A stretch of DNA of 24,866 bases from JAFGJQ01 sp964586145 (GTDB taxonomy: Bacteria > Planctomycetota > Phycisphaerae > UBA1845). The translations under genes were made by a program, and so were the position numbers. The DNA is taken from NCBI GenBank assembly GCA_964586145.1, contig CAZPHH010000075.1, positions 1 to 24,866 on the forward strand, written 5' to 3'. Below, piece by piece: positions 6,407 through 15,253 of the stretch. Position 1 is the stretch's first letter. The number at the start of each line of letters is the position of its first letter. The notes below the pieces were generated by a model. The model saw only the letters and a list, made by a program, of their open reading frames with translations, was not told the origin of the DNA and searched no databases.

Positions 6407-8404
6407 ATGGCCAAGAAAGAGCCCAGCGCCCGATCGAGCGGTTCGGACGTCGCACACCGGCCGTTGCGGTTTTCGGAGAGCATCTACCGGGCCGTGTTCG
6501 AGACGACCGGCTCGGCCACGATCATTCTCGAGGACGACCTGACCATTTCCCTGGCCAACGAGCAGTTCGCCCGGTTGACCGGGCGGTCGCGGGAGGAATT
6601 GGAGGGGCGGGTTCAGGGAACGGAGTTCGTCGCGCCGGAGCACCGGGAGCGGATGGTGCGATACCACCGGGCCCGCCGGGCCGACCCGGCGTCGGCGCCG
6701 GCGGTTTACGAAGCCCAGGTGATTGACGGGGCCGGACAGCGGCGCGACATGCTGGTGATGGGTCGGCTGATTCCGGGCACGAAACGGAGCGTGGTGTCGT
6801 TTTCCGACATCACGGAGCTGAAGCGCGCGCAAGCCGCTCATGAAGCGAGCAGGATCCGCTACCGCGAGCTGTTCACCAACATGACGAACGGCGTGGCGGT
6901 GTACGAGTCCGTCGAAGAGGGGAAAGACTTCGTCATCACCGACATGAACGAAGCCGGGCTTTGCCTCAGCCATGCCGGCGGCGGGGTGATCGGCATGCGG
7001 GTAACCGAGGCCTTTCCGGGTGTTCGGGAGATGGGGCTTCTGGATGTGCTGCAGAGAGTGTGGCGTACGGGCCGGTCGGAGCACCTGGCGGCAGCGCCTT
7101 ATCGGGACACCCGGGGTTCCGACTGGTTTGAGAACCACGTGTACAAGCTGCCCTCCGGCGAGATCGTGGCCATCTACGAGAACGTCACGCAGCGCAAGAA
7201 AGACGAGGAGGCCCGCTTTCGTCTGCAGGAGCAGCTCCACCAGGTCCGCCGGCTCCAGGCCGTCGGTCAGTTGGCGGCGGGCGTGGCTCACGACTTCAAC
7301 AACCTGATCACGGTGATGCTGGGCGGTGTGGAGCAACTCCGGCCCGCGGTGGCCGGGGACGCTCGGTCGGTCGCCGCCCTTCGGGCGATCGAGCAGGCTG
7401 CGACGGAGGCGGCGGGCGTCACCCGCTCGTTGACGGCGTTCGGGCGCGACGTGCCGGCGGAGAAGGGGGTTGTCGACGTTTGCAGGGTGCTGGAGGAGAC
7501 GCGGCCGTTGTTGAGCCGTGCGGTGTCGGCATCGGTTGACGTGCGCATCGAAGCAGGAGGTGGATTTCCGCTGTGGGTGAGTGTCGACTCCACGCAGTTG
7601 CAGCAGGTGCTGCTGAACCTGGCCGTCAACGCTCGCGACGCGATGCCGCGCGGCGGCACGCTGCGCATTCGCGCCGACGAGGTGGACGCGGAGGTGCCGG
7701 CCGGCCTGGACCTTCACTGTGCATCGGCGGATCGCTACGTTCGCATCGTGGTGGAGGACACGGGAACGGGCATCGCGCCGGATGTTCTGGAACGCATCTT
7801 CGAGCCCTTCTTCACTACGAAAGAGCGAGGACGGGGCACGGGGCTGGGGCTTGCGATCGTACACGGCATCATTCAGAACGAGGGGGGGGCCATTGCCGTC
7901 CGGTCCGGGGAAGGGAAGGGGACGACGTTCACGATCTGCCTGCCGAAACGAGAGGCCCCCGCAGCGGTGGACGAGCCGGAGCCCGCCCTGACCCTCCCGC
8001 CGGGAGACGGTGAGGCGATTCTGGTCGCCGAAGACAACGAGGACGTCCGGGGCATCCTGGTCAGCGCGCTTCGCTCGCTCGGCTACACGGTGGACGCGGT
8101 GAGCGACGGGCCGGCGATCTTCGAGGCCCTGACGGCCAGGCCGGACGGATACCGGCTGTTCGTCTTTGACGTGGATTTGCCGCGATCGAGCGGGTTTGAC
8201 TGCCTTCAGATCCTTCGCGATCGGGGCGTCGACACGCCGGCGATCCTCATTACGGGCACTGTGGACCTGGATGCGTGCTCGGTGGAGGCGGCCCGGGCCA
8301 CGCTGCTCCGCAAGCCCCTGTCGGTCGGCGTGTTTCGGCATGCCGCCGCACGGGAGATCGCCTCACGAGAAGGCTCGCGCCGGGGGCCGGGCGTGCGTGC
8401 GTGA
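6407..8404 (+). CDS. Cytosolic PAS-PAS hybrid histidine kinase with receiver
   Basis: ATG 6407 is preferred because GAGAGG (6396-6401) lies five bases upstream and the upstream extension is Arg-rich with no domain; 6380 and 6404 are alternatives. The 665-residue product has no membrane segment. PAS 1 (~25-141) has the FETTGSATIILEDDLTISLAN signature and ends SFSDITELKRAQ. PAS 2 (~150-262) has the FTNMTNGVAVYE and FPGVREMGLLDV motifs and ends YENVTQRKKDEE. The kinase core has H295 in LAAGVAHDFNNL, the N box NLAVNARDAMP, DTGTGIA, FEPFFTTK and GRGTGLGL. The C-terminal receiver has D588 (FVFDVDLPRSSG) and Lys in LLRKPL. The core and receiver closely resemble those of the kinase at 3517, so the two probably share ancestry and differ in input. 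No dedicated regulator gene follows. Confidence 0.93.
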   Translation: MAKKEPSARSSGSDVAHRPLRFSESIYRAVFETTGSATIILEDDLTISLANEQFARLTGRSREELEGRVQGTEFVAPEHRERMVRYHRARRADPASAPAVYEAQVIDGAGQRRDMLVMGRLIPGTKRSVVSFSDITELKRAQAAHEASRIRYRELFTNMTNGVAVYESVEEGKDFVITDMNEAGLCLSHAGGGVIGMRVTEAFPGVREMGLLDVLQRVWRTGRSEHLAAAPYRDTRGSDWFENHVYKLPSGEIVAIYENVTQRKKDEEARFRLQEQLHQVRRLQAVGQLAAGVAHDFNNLITVMLGGVEQLRPAVAGDARSVAALRAIEQAATEAAGVTRSLTAFGRDVPAEKGVVDVCRVLEETRPLLSRAVSASVDVRIEAGGGFPLWVSVDSTQLQQVLLNLAVNARDAMPRGGTLRIRADEVDAEVPAGLDLHCASADRYVRIVVEDTGTGIAPDVLERIFEPFFTTKERGRGTGLGLAIVHGIIQNEGGAIAVRSGEGKGTTFTICLPKREAPAAVDEPEPALTLPPGDGEAILVAEDNEDVRGILVSALRSLGYTVDAVSDGPAIFEALTARPDGYRLFVFDVDLPRSSGFDCLQILRDRGVDTPAILITGTVDLDACSVEAARATLLRKPLSVGVFRHAAAREIASREGSRRGPGVRA

Positions 8405-8509
8405 GAATCGCGGCAGGCGTTTATCGGACGCTGTGCGGAGCATCGCCAAACGACTCAACTCAGGCTTCCGGAACACCGATTCAAGAAGCACGGGGTTCGT
8501 GTGGCAGTT

Positions 8510-8533
8510 GACTCGCTCCGTCGTGAGCGGGTC
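8510..8533. repeat. Imperfect 9-bp inverted repeat between kinase 2 and the MCP gene
   Basis: GACTCGCTC (8510-8518) and GAGCGGGTC (8525-8533) pair at eight of nine positions across a six-base loop. It lies 106 bases after the kinase stop and 121 bases before the MCP start. No T-run follows, so it is not a classical terminator. It overlaps a TTGACT hexamer (8508-8513) that has no good -10 partner. It may be an operator or an RNA structure. Confidence 0.35.
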
Positions 8534-8654
8534 TGTCACGATTCGCCCCGCACGTGGAAATAGGGCGTTGCGGCGAGGACCGGCATGAGGTCGGCATATC
8601 GCGTGCTCCCGCAGAACCATCCGTAACGGCACCCAGTTGGGAGGACGGCACCGC

Positions 8655-10664
8655 ATGTTCAAGCAGATGAAGCTCGCGACGAAAATGGCCATGGGGTTTG
8701 GCGCGCTGGTTCTTGTGACCGCCATTCTCGGAGTAGTCACGTGGCGCGGCCTGGAACAGGTCAAGCGGAGCACGACGGTCAGCGAAGCCGCCACCGAGGC
8801 CCTCACGACCATGACGGACTGCGGCAACCTGCGACGCGACTTCATGATCGATGGTTTCGAGAAGGCCTCCGGACAGGAGAAGAACGCGGCGGAACGGTGG
8901 CATGACGCCTACGACCGGTTTGTCACACAACTGAGAAACCTGGAAGGCCATGCCGGCCTGCAGGCTTCCGACCGCGCGCTCGTTCGTCGAATGATCGAGG
9001 CCACGGGGCCGTACCGAACCAATTTTGAGGGTCTCGCCAAGGGGCGGCAGATGCAGGACGACGCATTTGCCGTCTGGAGGGACCTGGGGGGCCGGGTCAC
9101 CGCTGACGTTCACACCTTGCTGCAGACCGTGATTGCACCGGCCCTGGACCGGGCCAGGCAGGCCCAGAATCTCGAAGAGGTCGTTCGCTGGTCCACGTTT
9201 GCGGATGCGTTGCACAGCGACGTGATCGAGCACTTCCTTCTGCTGCGGGTGACGGCGGTGTACCTCATTGCGACGAACCAGGACGCGCAATGGACGGCGT
9301 ACAACGCCCAATTCGAAGTCCTCAAGGGCGGTCTGGCTTCCTGGACGCAGTCCGTTCAGGGGGAAGCGGAGTTGACGACCGTTGCCGGACGACTCCAGGA
9401 GAACTTCACGGAGTACGAGAGGGCGGGCAGGCAGTACTATCAGGGCATTGTCGACTCGAGGAAGGCCACGGACGAGATGGCCGTCAGTGCCAGGACGATC
9501 GTGGAAACGATGAATGAACTCGACACCTCGCTCACGCGGGAGCGGAACGCCATCACGGGCCGCACGACGATGCTCGGCGTGGCCATGACTCTGGGGGCCG
9601 TGGTGCTGGGTGTGATGCTGGCCGTTGTGATCACGCGCAGCATCGTCAAGCCGATCAATCGGATCATCGCCGGGCTGAACGAAGGGGCGTCTCAGGTCAA
9701 CGAGGCCGCCCGCCAGGTTTCCGCATCCTCCCAGCAACTGGCGGCCGGCGCGTCCGAACAGGCGTCCTCCCTGGAGGAGACCTCCAGCGCCCTCGAGGAA
9801 ATGGCGGCCATGACCCGCACGAACGCGGAGAACGCGCGGGAGGCCAACGGACTGGCCGACCAGGCTTCGCAGGCGGCCAAGGATGGCGACCAGACCATGG
9901 CCACGCTGAATCAGGTCATGCAGGGCATCAACGAGTCGTCGGACAAGGTCAGCAAGATCATCAAGGTGATCGAGGAAATCGCCTTCCAGACGAACCTGCT
10001 CGCCCTGAATGCCGCGGTGGAGGCCGCCCGGGCCGGCGAGCACGGGAAGGGCTTTGCGGTGGTGGCCGACGAGGTCCGCAACCTCGCCCAGCGCGCCGCA
10101 GAAGCGGCAAGGGAGACGACCTCTCTCATCGAGGAGTCGGTGAACCGCTCGCGGGAAGGGACCCAGGTCGCGGATGACGTGACCAAGGCGCTCGGAGGGA
10201 TTGTGGCCGACGTGACCAAGGTGTCCGAGTTGATCAGCAACATCACGCAGGCCAGCCAGGAGCAGGCCCAGGGCGTGGATCAGGTCAACACCGCGGTCTC
10301 TCAGATGGACCAGGTGACGCAGCAGAATGCCGCCAGCGCGGAGGAATCCGCCTCGGCGTCGGAGGAGCTGTCCGCCCAGGCCCAGTCGGTCAAGGGCATC
10401 GTGGAGCAGCTCGTCGGCGTGATTCACGGGCGATCCCATGCCCGGTTCGACGAGGAGATCCGGAGCACCTCGACACCGTCCGTGAAGGCGACCCCGCAGA
10501 TGCGGAAACGCCTGACTGCAGCTCCGGCTCCCAAGGCGGCCCCCAAGGCGGCTTCCAGTGTGGCGACGCCACCCAAGGAGTCGCCCGTTTCGGCCGCCGT
10601 GAGGGAAGCCGAAGACGAAGCGTTCCTCTCGCTGGCGAACGACAAGGACCTCCAGGACTTCTGA
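8655..10664 (+). CDS. Methyl-accepting chemotaxis protein
   Basis: ATG 8655 is chosen because GGGAGGA (8639-8645) lies nine bases upstream; a TTG at 8637 would overlap that site. The product is 669 residues. TM1 is ~11-30, followed by a ~275-residue mostly helical external domain, then TM2 at ~306-326. The cytoplasmic signalling hairpin has the canonical tip, from EIAFQTNLLALNAAVEAARAG on to GKGFAVVADEVRNLA (~440-480), flanked by Glu/Gln-rich methylation helices (EQASSLEETSSALEEM, EESASASEE). HAMP appears reduced: only the first helix (IVKPINRIIAGL) is seen before the signalling domain. The tail is Ala/Pro/Lys-rich then acidic, ending DLQDF, without an NWETF-type CheR tether. It should signal to a CheA/CheW complex encoded elsewhere. 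The ligand is unknown. Confidence 0.95.
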   Translation: MFKQMKLATKMAMGFGALVLVTAILGVVTWRGLEQVKRSTTVSEAATEALTTMTDCGNLRRDFMIDGFEKASGQEKNAAERWHDAYDRFVTQLRNLEGHAGLQASDRALVRRMIEATGPYRTNFEGLAKGRQMQDDAFAVWRDLGGRVTADVHTLLQTVIAPALDRARQAQNLEEVVRWSTFADALHSDVIEHFLLLRVTAVYLIATNQDAQWTAYNAQFEVLKGGLASWTQSVQGEAELTTVAGRLQENFTEYERAGRQYYQGIVDSRKATDEMAVSARTIVETMNELDTSLTRERNAITGRTTMLGVAMTLGAVVLGVMLAVVITRSIVKPINRIIAGLNEGASQVNEAARQVSASSQQLAAGASEQASSLEETSSALEEMAAMTRTNAENAREANGLADQASQAAKDGDQTMATLNQVMQGINESSDKVSKIIKVIEEIAFQTNLLALNAAVEAARAGEHGKGFAVVADEVRNLAQRAAEAARETTSLIEESVNRSREGTQVADDVTKALGGIVADVTKVSELISNITQASQEQAQGVDQVNTAVSQMDQVTQQNAASAEESASASEELSAQAQSVKGIVEQLVGVIHGRSHARFDEEIRSTSTPSVKATPQMRKRLTAAPAPKAAPKAASSVATPPKESPVSAAVREAEDEAFLSLANDKDLQDF

Positions 10665-10683
10665 TCCCGGGAATAGGCCGCAC

Positions 10684-10725
10684 AAGCGGGCGGGTGGCCA
10701 GGCGGTCGCCCGCCCGCTTCGCTTT
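10684..10725 (+). terminator. Rho-independent terminator after the MCP gene
   Basis: AAGCGGGCGGG (10684-10694) and CCCGCCCGCTT (10709-10719) form a perfect 11-bp stem around a 14-base loop. The sequence then runs CGC and TTTT (10722-10725). It starts 20 bases after the MCP stop and separates the signalling block from zwf. The T-run is short but the stem is very GC-rich. Confidence 0.8.
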
Positions 10726-10866
10726 TACCCGCGGGCCGCCGTGATGGCATGCGCTCCTCTCGCTTCCGGCCGTCGCCCGGGTAGAATCCAGCGCGGTGGT
10801 CGATCCTGAGTCTACGCATCAGGCCGCTGCGGGCGAATCGGGATACGAGCATCCAGGGAGATCCGT

Positions 10867-12336
10867 GTGGACGGCCCGGCAACCATCGTCATCTTCGGTG
10901 CCTCCGGGGACCTGACGGCCCGCAAGCTGATTCCGGCCCTGTTTGAGAACGCCCGCAAGGGCCGGCTGCCCGCCGGCACGCGGATCGTCGGCGTGTCCCG
11001 CACGCCCATGACCGATGACGAGTTCCGCCGGCGACTGTTCGAGAGTTCGTGCCGCTCGCTGGGCGATGCCTGCCGGCCCGACGAGTGGAACGCGTTTGCA
11101 CGGGGGATCCACTACATTCCCGGCAACGTGTCCACTCCGGACGACGGTGCCCGCCTTCACAGGCAATTGCGCGAGCTGGAGAGCGGCCATTCGAGCGGAC
11201 GCCTCTATTACCTCGCCCTGGCGCCTGCGTTGTACTCCGCCGCCATCGCGAGCCTGGGCGCCGCCGGCCTGGCGAACCAGGACCACGGCTGGAGCCGCGT
11301 CGTATTCGAGAAGCCGTTCGGGCACGATCTGGCCAGTGCCCGGGAGCTGAATCGTACGGTCCTTCAGGTTTTCGACGAGTCCCAGGTGTTCCGGATCGAC
11401 CATTACCTGGGCAAGGAGACCGTCCAGAACCTGCTCGTGCTTCGGTTCGCCAATACCATCTTCGAGCCGGTTTGGAATCGGAACTTCATCGAACACGTGC
11501 AGATTACCGTGGCGGAGACCGTCAAGGTCGGCTCGCGCGGCGGCTACTACGACACGGCCGGCGTGCTGCGGGACATGTTTCAGAACCACCTTCTCCAGGT
11601 GCTGACTCTAATTGCCATGGAGCCCCCCGGCCGGTACGAGGCCAACCCGCTTCGCGACGAGAAGGTCAAGGTCCTGGACGCGGTGCGGCTGCCCCAGCGG
11701 CAAGAGCTGGATGCGTTTTCGGTGCTGGGCCAGTATGAAGGCTATCGTGACGAACCCGGTGTGGCCGCCGACTCGCGCACACCGACGTTCGCGGCTGTTC
11801 GGCTCTACGTGGACACGTGGCGATGGAAGGGCGTGCCGTTCTATCTGCGGAGCGGCAAGGGGCTGGCCGACAAGACAACGGAGGTGATCATCCAGTTCCT
11901 CTGTCCGCCCCACATGGTCTTCGACGTGCCCGAGGGACAGACGATCCATTGCAACCGATTGGTCATCACCATTCAGCCGGACGAGGGCGTTCACTTGTCC
12001 TTCCAGACCAAAATTCCCGACCACGGAATGGCCCTTCGCGAGTCGATCCTGCACTTTCATTACCGCAGTTCGTATCCCGAGACGCCCATCCCCGAGGCGT
12101 ACCAGCGGCTGCTGCTCGACGCGATTCGCGGTGACGCTTCCCTGTTCATTCGCAAAGACGAGATCGAGCTGGCCTGGCGCATCATGGACCCGATCCTCGA
12201 GGGTTGGGCCGCCCGGGACACGGAGCCGATGCCGACGTACCCCGTGGGTTCGTGGGGGCCGCCGGAGGCTGACCGCTTCATGGAGCACGAAGGCCGTCGC
12301 TGGGTCAACGGAGCGTCGCTGCATCATGACGCCTGA
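10867..12336 (+). CDS. zwf: Glucose-6-phosphate 1-dehydrogenase
   Basis: This enzyme oxidises glucose-6-phosphate to 6-phosphogluconolactone with NAD(P)+, the entry step of the oxidative pentose phosphate pathway. The 489-residue length is normal for the family. The N-terminal Rossmann motif is VIFGASGDLTARKL. The active-site signature RIDHYLGKE carries H179 and K183, and H241 in DMFQNHLLQ is the expected catalytic His. The GTG start (10867) is supported by AGGGAG at 10855-10860, six bases upstream, and by the Rossmann strand starting at about residue 6. A possible -10 box TAGAAT (10782-10787) has no good -35. The 3' end overlaps pgl by 11 bases, so the two are co-translated. Confidence 0.97.
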   Translation: MDGPATIVIFGASGDLTARKLIPALFENARKGRLPAGTRIVGVSRTPMTDDEFRRRLFESSCRSLGDACRPDEWNAFARGIHYIPGNVSTPDDGARLHRQLRELESGHSSGRLYYLALAPALYSAAIASLGAAGLANQDHGWSRVVFEKPFGHDLASARELNRTVLQVFDESQVFRIDHYLGKETVQNLLVLRFANTIFEPVWNRNFIEHVQITVAETVKVGSRGGYYDTAGVLRDMFQNHLLQVLTLIAMEPPGRYEANPLRDEKVKVLDAVRLPQRQELDAFSVLGQYEGYRDEPGVAADSRTPTFAAVRLYVDTWRWKGVPFYLRSGKGLADKTTEVIIQFLCPPHMVFDVPEGQTIHCNRLVITIQPDEGVHLSFQTKIPDHGMALRESILHFHYRSSYPETPIPEAYQRLLLDAIRGDASLFIRKDEIELAWRIMDPILEGWAARDTEPMPTYPVGSWGPPEADRFMEHEGRRWVNGASLHHDA

Positions 12337-13081
12337 ACGGACGATCCGCGTGTTCCCGTCGCCCGACGATTTGGCCGTCACGGCCGCCGCTCTCTTCAGC
12401 GAGACGGCCCGGGCGGCTGCCTCGGCACGCGGGGAATTCCGCGTGTGCCTGGCCGGCGGCTCGACGCCGAAAACGCTGTACCGGCGCCTGGCCGGCGACC
12501 TCGGCCGCGACGTGCCCTGGCCCAGCGTGTGCGTCTATTTCGGCGACGAACGGTGTGTTCCGCCGGACCACCCGGACAGCATCTACGGCATGGCCCGGGC
12601 CGCGCTGCTGGACCGCGTGCCGGTCCGCCCGGAGTGCATTTTCCGAATCCCCGGTGAGTTCGGGCTCGGCACCGCGTCCGACGCATACGAGCAGACGCTG
12701 CGAGAGACCCTGGCCGCTGCGGACGGCCGGTTCGACCTGGTGCTGCTGGGTCTGGGCGCCGACGGCCACACGGCCTCCCTCTTCCCGAACACGCCGGCCC
12801 TGCACGTCACGGACCGGTGGTGCGTGGGGGCCGTGGCGCCGGTCGTCCCGAAGGAACGCATCACGCTGACGTTACCCATCCTGAACGCGGCGCGGCGGAT
12901 CGTCTTTCTGGTCACTGGAAAAGAGAAGGCCGACGCTGTACGTGCGGTTCTCTGCGGTCCGCGTGATCCGGACCGGCTTCCCGCGCAGGCCATCCAGCCA
13001 ATCGATGGCAGTTTCTTCTGGCTGCTTGACGAGTCCGCCGCGTCCGATCTGCCGCAGTCACTTGGCATTCGCCGGTCGTGA
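12326..13081 (+). CDS. pgl: 6-phosphogluconolactonase (DevB/Pgl family)
   Basis: This enzyme hydrolyses 6-phosphogluconolactone, the product of the preceding gene, to 6-phosphogluconate. The 251 residues carry the family motifs CLAGGSTPKTLY (phosphate-binding loop), YFGDERCVPPDHPDSIYGMA, LVLLGLGADGHTASLFP and FLVTGKEKADAV, and the length is typical. The start is ATG 12326, inside the end of zwf (11-base overlap). An upstream extension in the same frame would only read zwf out of frame. The last 24 bases overlap the 3' end of the convergent deacetylase-like gene, so no terminator separates them. The next pathway enzymes (gnd or edd) are not in the window. Confidence 0.96.
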   Translation: MTPERTIRVFPSPDDLAVTAAALFSETARAAASARGEFRVCLAGGSTPKTLYRRLAGDLGRDVPWPSVCVYFGDERCVPPDHPDSIYGMARAALLDRVPVRPECIFRIPGEFGLGTASDAYEQTLRETLAAADGRFDLVLLGLGADGHTASLFPNTPALHVTDRWCVGAVAPVVPKERITLTLPILNAARRIVFLVTGKEKADAVRAVLCGPRDPDRLPAQAIQPIDGSFFWLLDESAASDLPQSLGIRRS

Positions 13082-13909
13082 TTCGCGGCTGCCCAGAAGC
13101 TCGTCGACGCGAACGAAGCGGTATCCCCGCTCGAGAAGCGCATCCAGAAGCGGCCCGATGTGCGGGTGCATTTTGTCTTCCCGCAGAGAGCCAAGGTGCA
13201 GCAGTAGAAGGAACCCGTTCAGCCCGTCCGGCTCGCGCTGCTCGTAGGCCAGGATGTCGCGGGCGATGGTCCGCGACGGCACGAAAGCGCGGTGCCCCTC
13301 CGGCGCCCAGTCCCGATTCGAGCCCGTGCCGGGCGTGAAGTTGAACAGCACTACGCCCATCTCCGCCGCCCAGCGAACCTGGTTTTCATTGAACCATTCG
13401 TACGGCGGAATGAAGTACACCGGCCCCGGGCCCCGGAGGGCGCCCAAGGCCCGCAGCGCATCCATGTTGGCTTGCAAATCCTGCTCGAACTGCTCACGCG
13501 TCACCAGCGTGCGCGACCGGTCCTCCCAGTCGCAATACAACAGGTGGGCATCCGAATGCGGGCCGAGGTAGTGCCCTTCGGACACCATGCGGCGCAGCCA
13601 CGGACGGTATTGCGGCGTCTTGACGTACTGCCCGGTGACGAAGAACGACGCCCGGATGCCCCGGTCGCGAAGCGCGTCCAGGATCACCGGCGTGCCCTCG
13701 CCGTAGTCGCCGCCGGTGAAGATCAGGGCGATCGTACGCTGCGACCGGTCCGCCCGCACCACCGCGCCGTGGTCCAGCGTCCACTCCGGCCGCGGCGTGA
13801 ACGCCACGGGCTCGGGTCTCGGTTGAGTGCATCCACCAAGGCACAACAACCCGACAATCGTGGCTGCTCGCGACGCCGGATGGCTGCTTGATGTTGCATG
13901 CTGGAGCAT
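13058..13909 (-). CDS. Polysaccharide-deacetylase-like (NodB-fold) lipoprotein
   Basis: The product is 283 residues from ATG 13907-13909. That start gives a lipoprotein signal peptide: hydrophobic TIVGLLCLGGC with lipobox LGGC and lipidated C27. The +2 residue is Thr, so outer-membrane sorting is likely if E. coli-like rules apply. The NodB-type domain has motif 1 as IFTGGDYGEG instead of the classical TFDDG; D68 fits the metal-binding Asp, while the usual catalytic-base Asp is replaced. Motif 2 is intact: HSDAH, H118 and H122. PPYEW and LLHLG resemble later motifs. It probably removes acyl groups from an envelope or extracellular glycan, but the altered motif 1 leaves activity uncertain. Its ATG overlaps the acyltransferase stop by one base (TGATG), so it is the last gene of the carbohydrate operon. 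Confidence 0.87.
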   Translation of the reverse strand: MLQHATSSSHPASRAATIVGLLCLGGCTQPRPEPVAFTPRPEWTLDHGAVVRADRSQRTIALIFTGGDYGEGTPVILDALRDRGIRASFFVTGQYVKTPQYRPWLRRMVSEGHYLGPHSDAHLLYCDWEDRSRTLVTREQFEQDLQANMDALRALGALRGPGPVYFIPPYEWFNENQVRWAAEMGVVLFNFTPGTGSNRDWAPEGHRAFVPSRTIARDILAYEQREPDGLNGFLLLLHLGSLREDKMHPHIGPLLDALLERGYRFVRVDELLGSRESRPANAK

Positions 13910-15210
13910 CAGATCTTCACGAATATCCTGCGCCAGTACAGCGGAATCATCAGCAGAAGCCACAGCGTAACGTAGCTGAGGGCGAAGGCCATGGAGGCGA
14001 ATTTGCCGTCGGTCCACGAGAGGAACCAGTGCTTATACACCCAACCCTTCAGCGTGATCTCGCCCGCCTCAACCGGCCAGCGAATCTGCGTCAGCAACCG
14101 GGCGCCAATGCTGGACGCAAAGTATACGACGATGGCGTTGGTCCCGAACACGCGGAACGGCCACGCCCACCGCCGGATGCCGTGAATGTCGATCAACCAG
14201 TAGCAGATCGCAAGCGAGCAGCACGCCAATCCGCCTGTGTACACGACGTACGAGCTGCTCCAGATCTTCTTGTTGATCGGGAATCCTTTGTCCATCAGCA
14301 GGCCCAAACCGATCGCCAGTACGCCGGCGAAGAACATGCCTGCCGCCTTCTCGCCGCGTTCACGTTCCGATTGCAGCCAGTGCCCGACCAGCACGCCCAA
14401 CAACACGGTGGCGATGGCGGGTAGCGTGCTGAGGATGCCCTCCGGGTCCGGCCGGGCGCCGTACAGATGATTCCCGAGCACCTGCTCGTCGACCCAGTTG
14501 TGCAGCAGGCCGGGTGATCCTTCCAGCTTGGCCGTATACCCCTGTGGCGCCGGAACGTGCAGTGCGATCACCCAGTACGCGACCAGGATACCCAATACCC
14601 ACGCCACCCGGCCCCGGAGCCCCGTCGTCAGCAGGATGACGGCCGTGCAGCAGTAGCACACGGCGATCCGCTGCAGCACGCCGGGCACACGTAGGGCCTT
14701 CTCCTGGAAATACGCGAAATCGAATGCGAAGAAGAGGATTGCGCCGACCAGAATCCCGGCGCCGACGATCATTACGGGCCGGAAACGCCCGGGGGAACCC
14801 GCAGGCCGATCCTGAAAAAAGAGGCTCAGCCCGACGATGCCCAGAATATACGGCGCCATCAGCCGCCAGTTGGGAAAGCCGTACATGATCAGGCCGAGCA
14901 GGAACAGGCTCAGCGTCCGCCGGGCAATCTGGGCGTACAGCCGGCCGCGATCGGCCGGGCCGGTCAGGCGCTTGCGGAACGAGAACGTCATGGCCACGCC
15001 GACGATGAACAGGAAGAACGGGAACACCAGGTCCGTCGGCGTGCAGCCGTCCCAGGGCGCGTGCCCCAGCGGCTTGTATATGGCGCGCCAGCTTCCCGGG
15101 TTGTTCACCAGGATCATGCCGGCGATGGTGATGCCCCGGAACACATCGAGAGAATCGAGCCGACCTCGCGGGGCGGGCGAAGCGGCCGGAACTGCGGTTG
15201 TCTGGCTCAT
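13909..15210 (-). CDS. HGSNAT/NagX-like membrane acyltransferase
   Basis: The product is 433 residues and polytopic, with roughly ten hydrophobic segments. The N-terminal signature RLDSLDVFRGITIAGMILVNN and the following HAPWDGCTPTDLVFPFFLFIVG (split here by H50 at its start) mark the heparan-alpha-glucosaminide N-acetyltransferase family (COG4299/NagX type). The human relative uses an acetylated His to carry acetyl from cytosolic acetyl-CoA to glucosamine on the far side of the membrane; H50 is a candidate but untested. ATG 15210 is preferred to a TTG at 15282, because the signature then starts near residue 18 and the gene does not overlap its upstream neighbour (43-base gap). It sits between the GH2 and NodB-like genes, so acetylation of a released amino sugar is a reasonable but unproven role. 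Confidence 0.88.
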   Translation of the reverse strand: MSQTTAVPAASPAPRGRLDSLDVFRGITIAGMILVNNPGSWRAIYKPLGHAPWDGCTPTDLVFPFFLFIVGVAMTFSFRKRLTGPADRGRLYAQIARRTLSLFLLGLIMYGFPNWRLMAPYILGIVGLSLFFQDRPAGSPGRFRPVMIVGAGILVGAILFFAFDFAYFQEKALRVPGVLQRIAVCYCCTAVILLTTGLRGRVAWVLGILVAYWVIALHVPAPQGYTAKLEGSPGLLHNWVDEQVLGNHLYGARPDPEGILSTLPAIATVLLGVLVGHWLQSERERGEKAAGMFFAGVLAIGLGLLMDKGFPINKKIWSSSYVVYTGGLACCSLAICYWLIDIHGIRRWAWPFRVFGTNAIVVYFASSIGARLLTQIRWPVEAGEITLKGWVYKHWFLSWTDGKFASMAFALSYVTLWLLLMIPLYWRRIFVKI

Positions 15211-15253
15211 GTTGGCGCGCTCACTCCAGGTCGCAGACAGGTTGACTCCGCCC

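Noticed and set aside
6341..8341. 666-codon minus-strand open frame
   Set aside because: It is antisense to the PAS-PAS kinase, which has complete conserved motifs in its own frame.
8481..10685. 734-codon minus-strand open frame
   Set aside because: It is the mirror of the MCP gene; the translation shows no domain and is rich in His/Arg/Leu typical of antisense frames.
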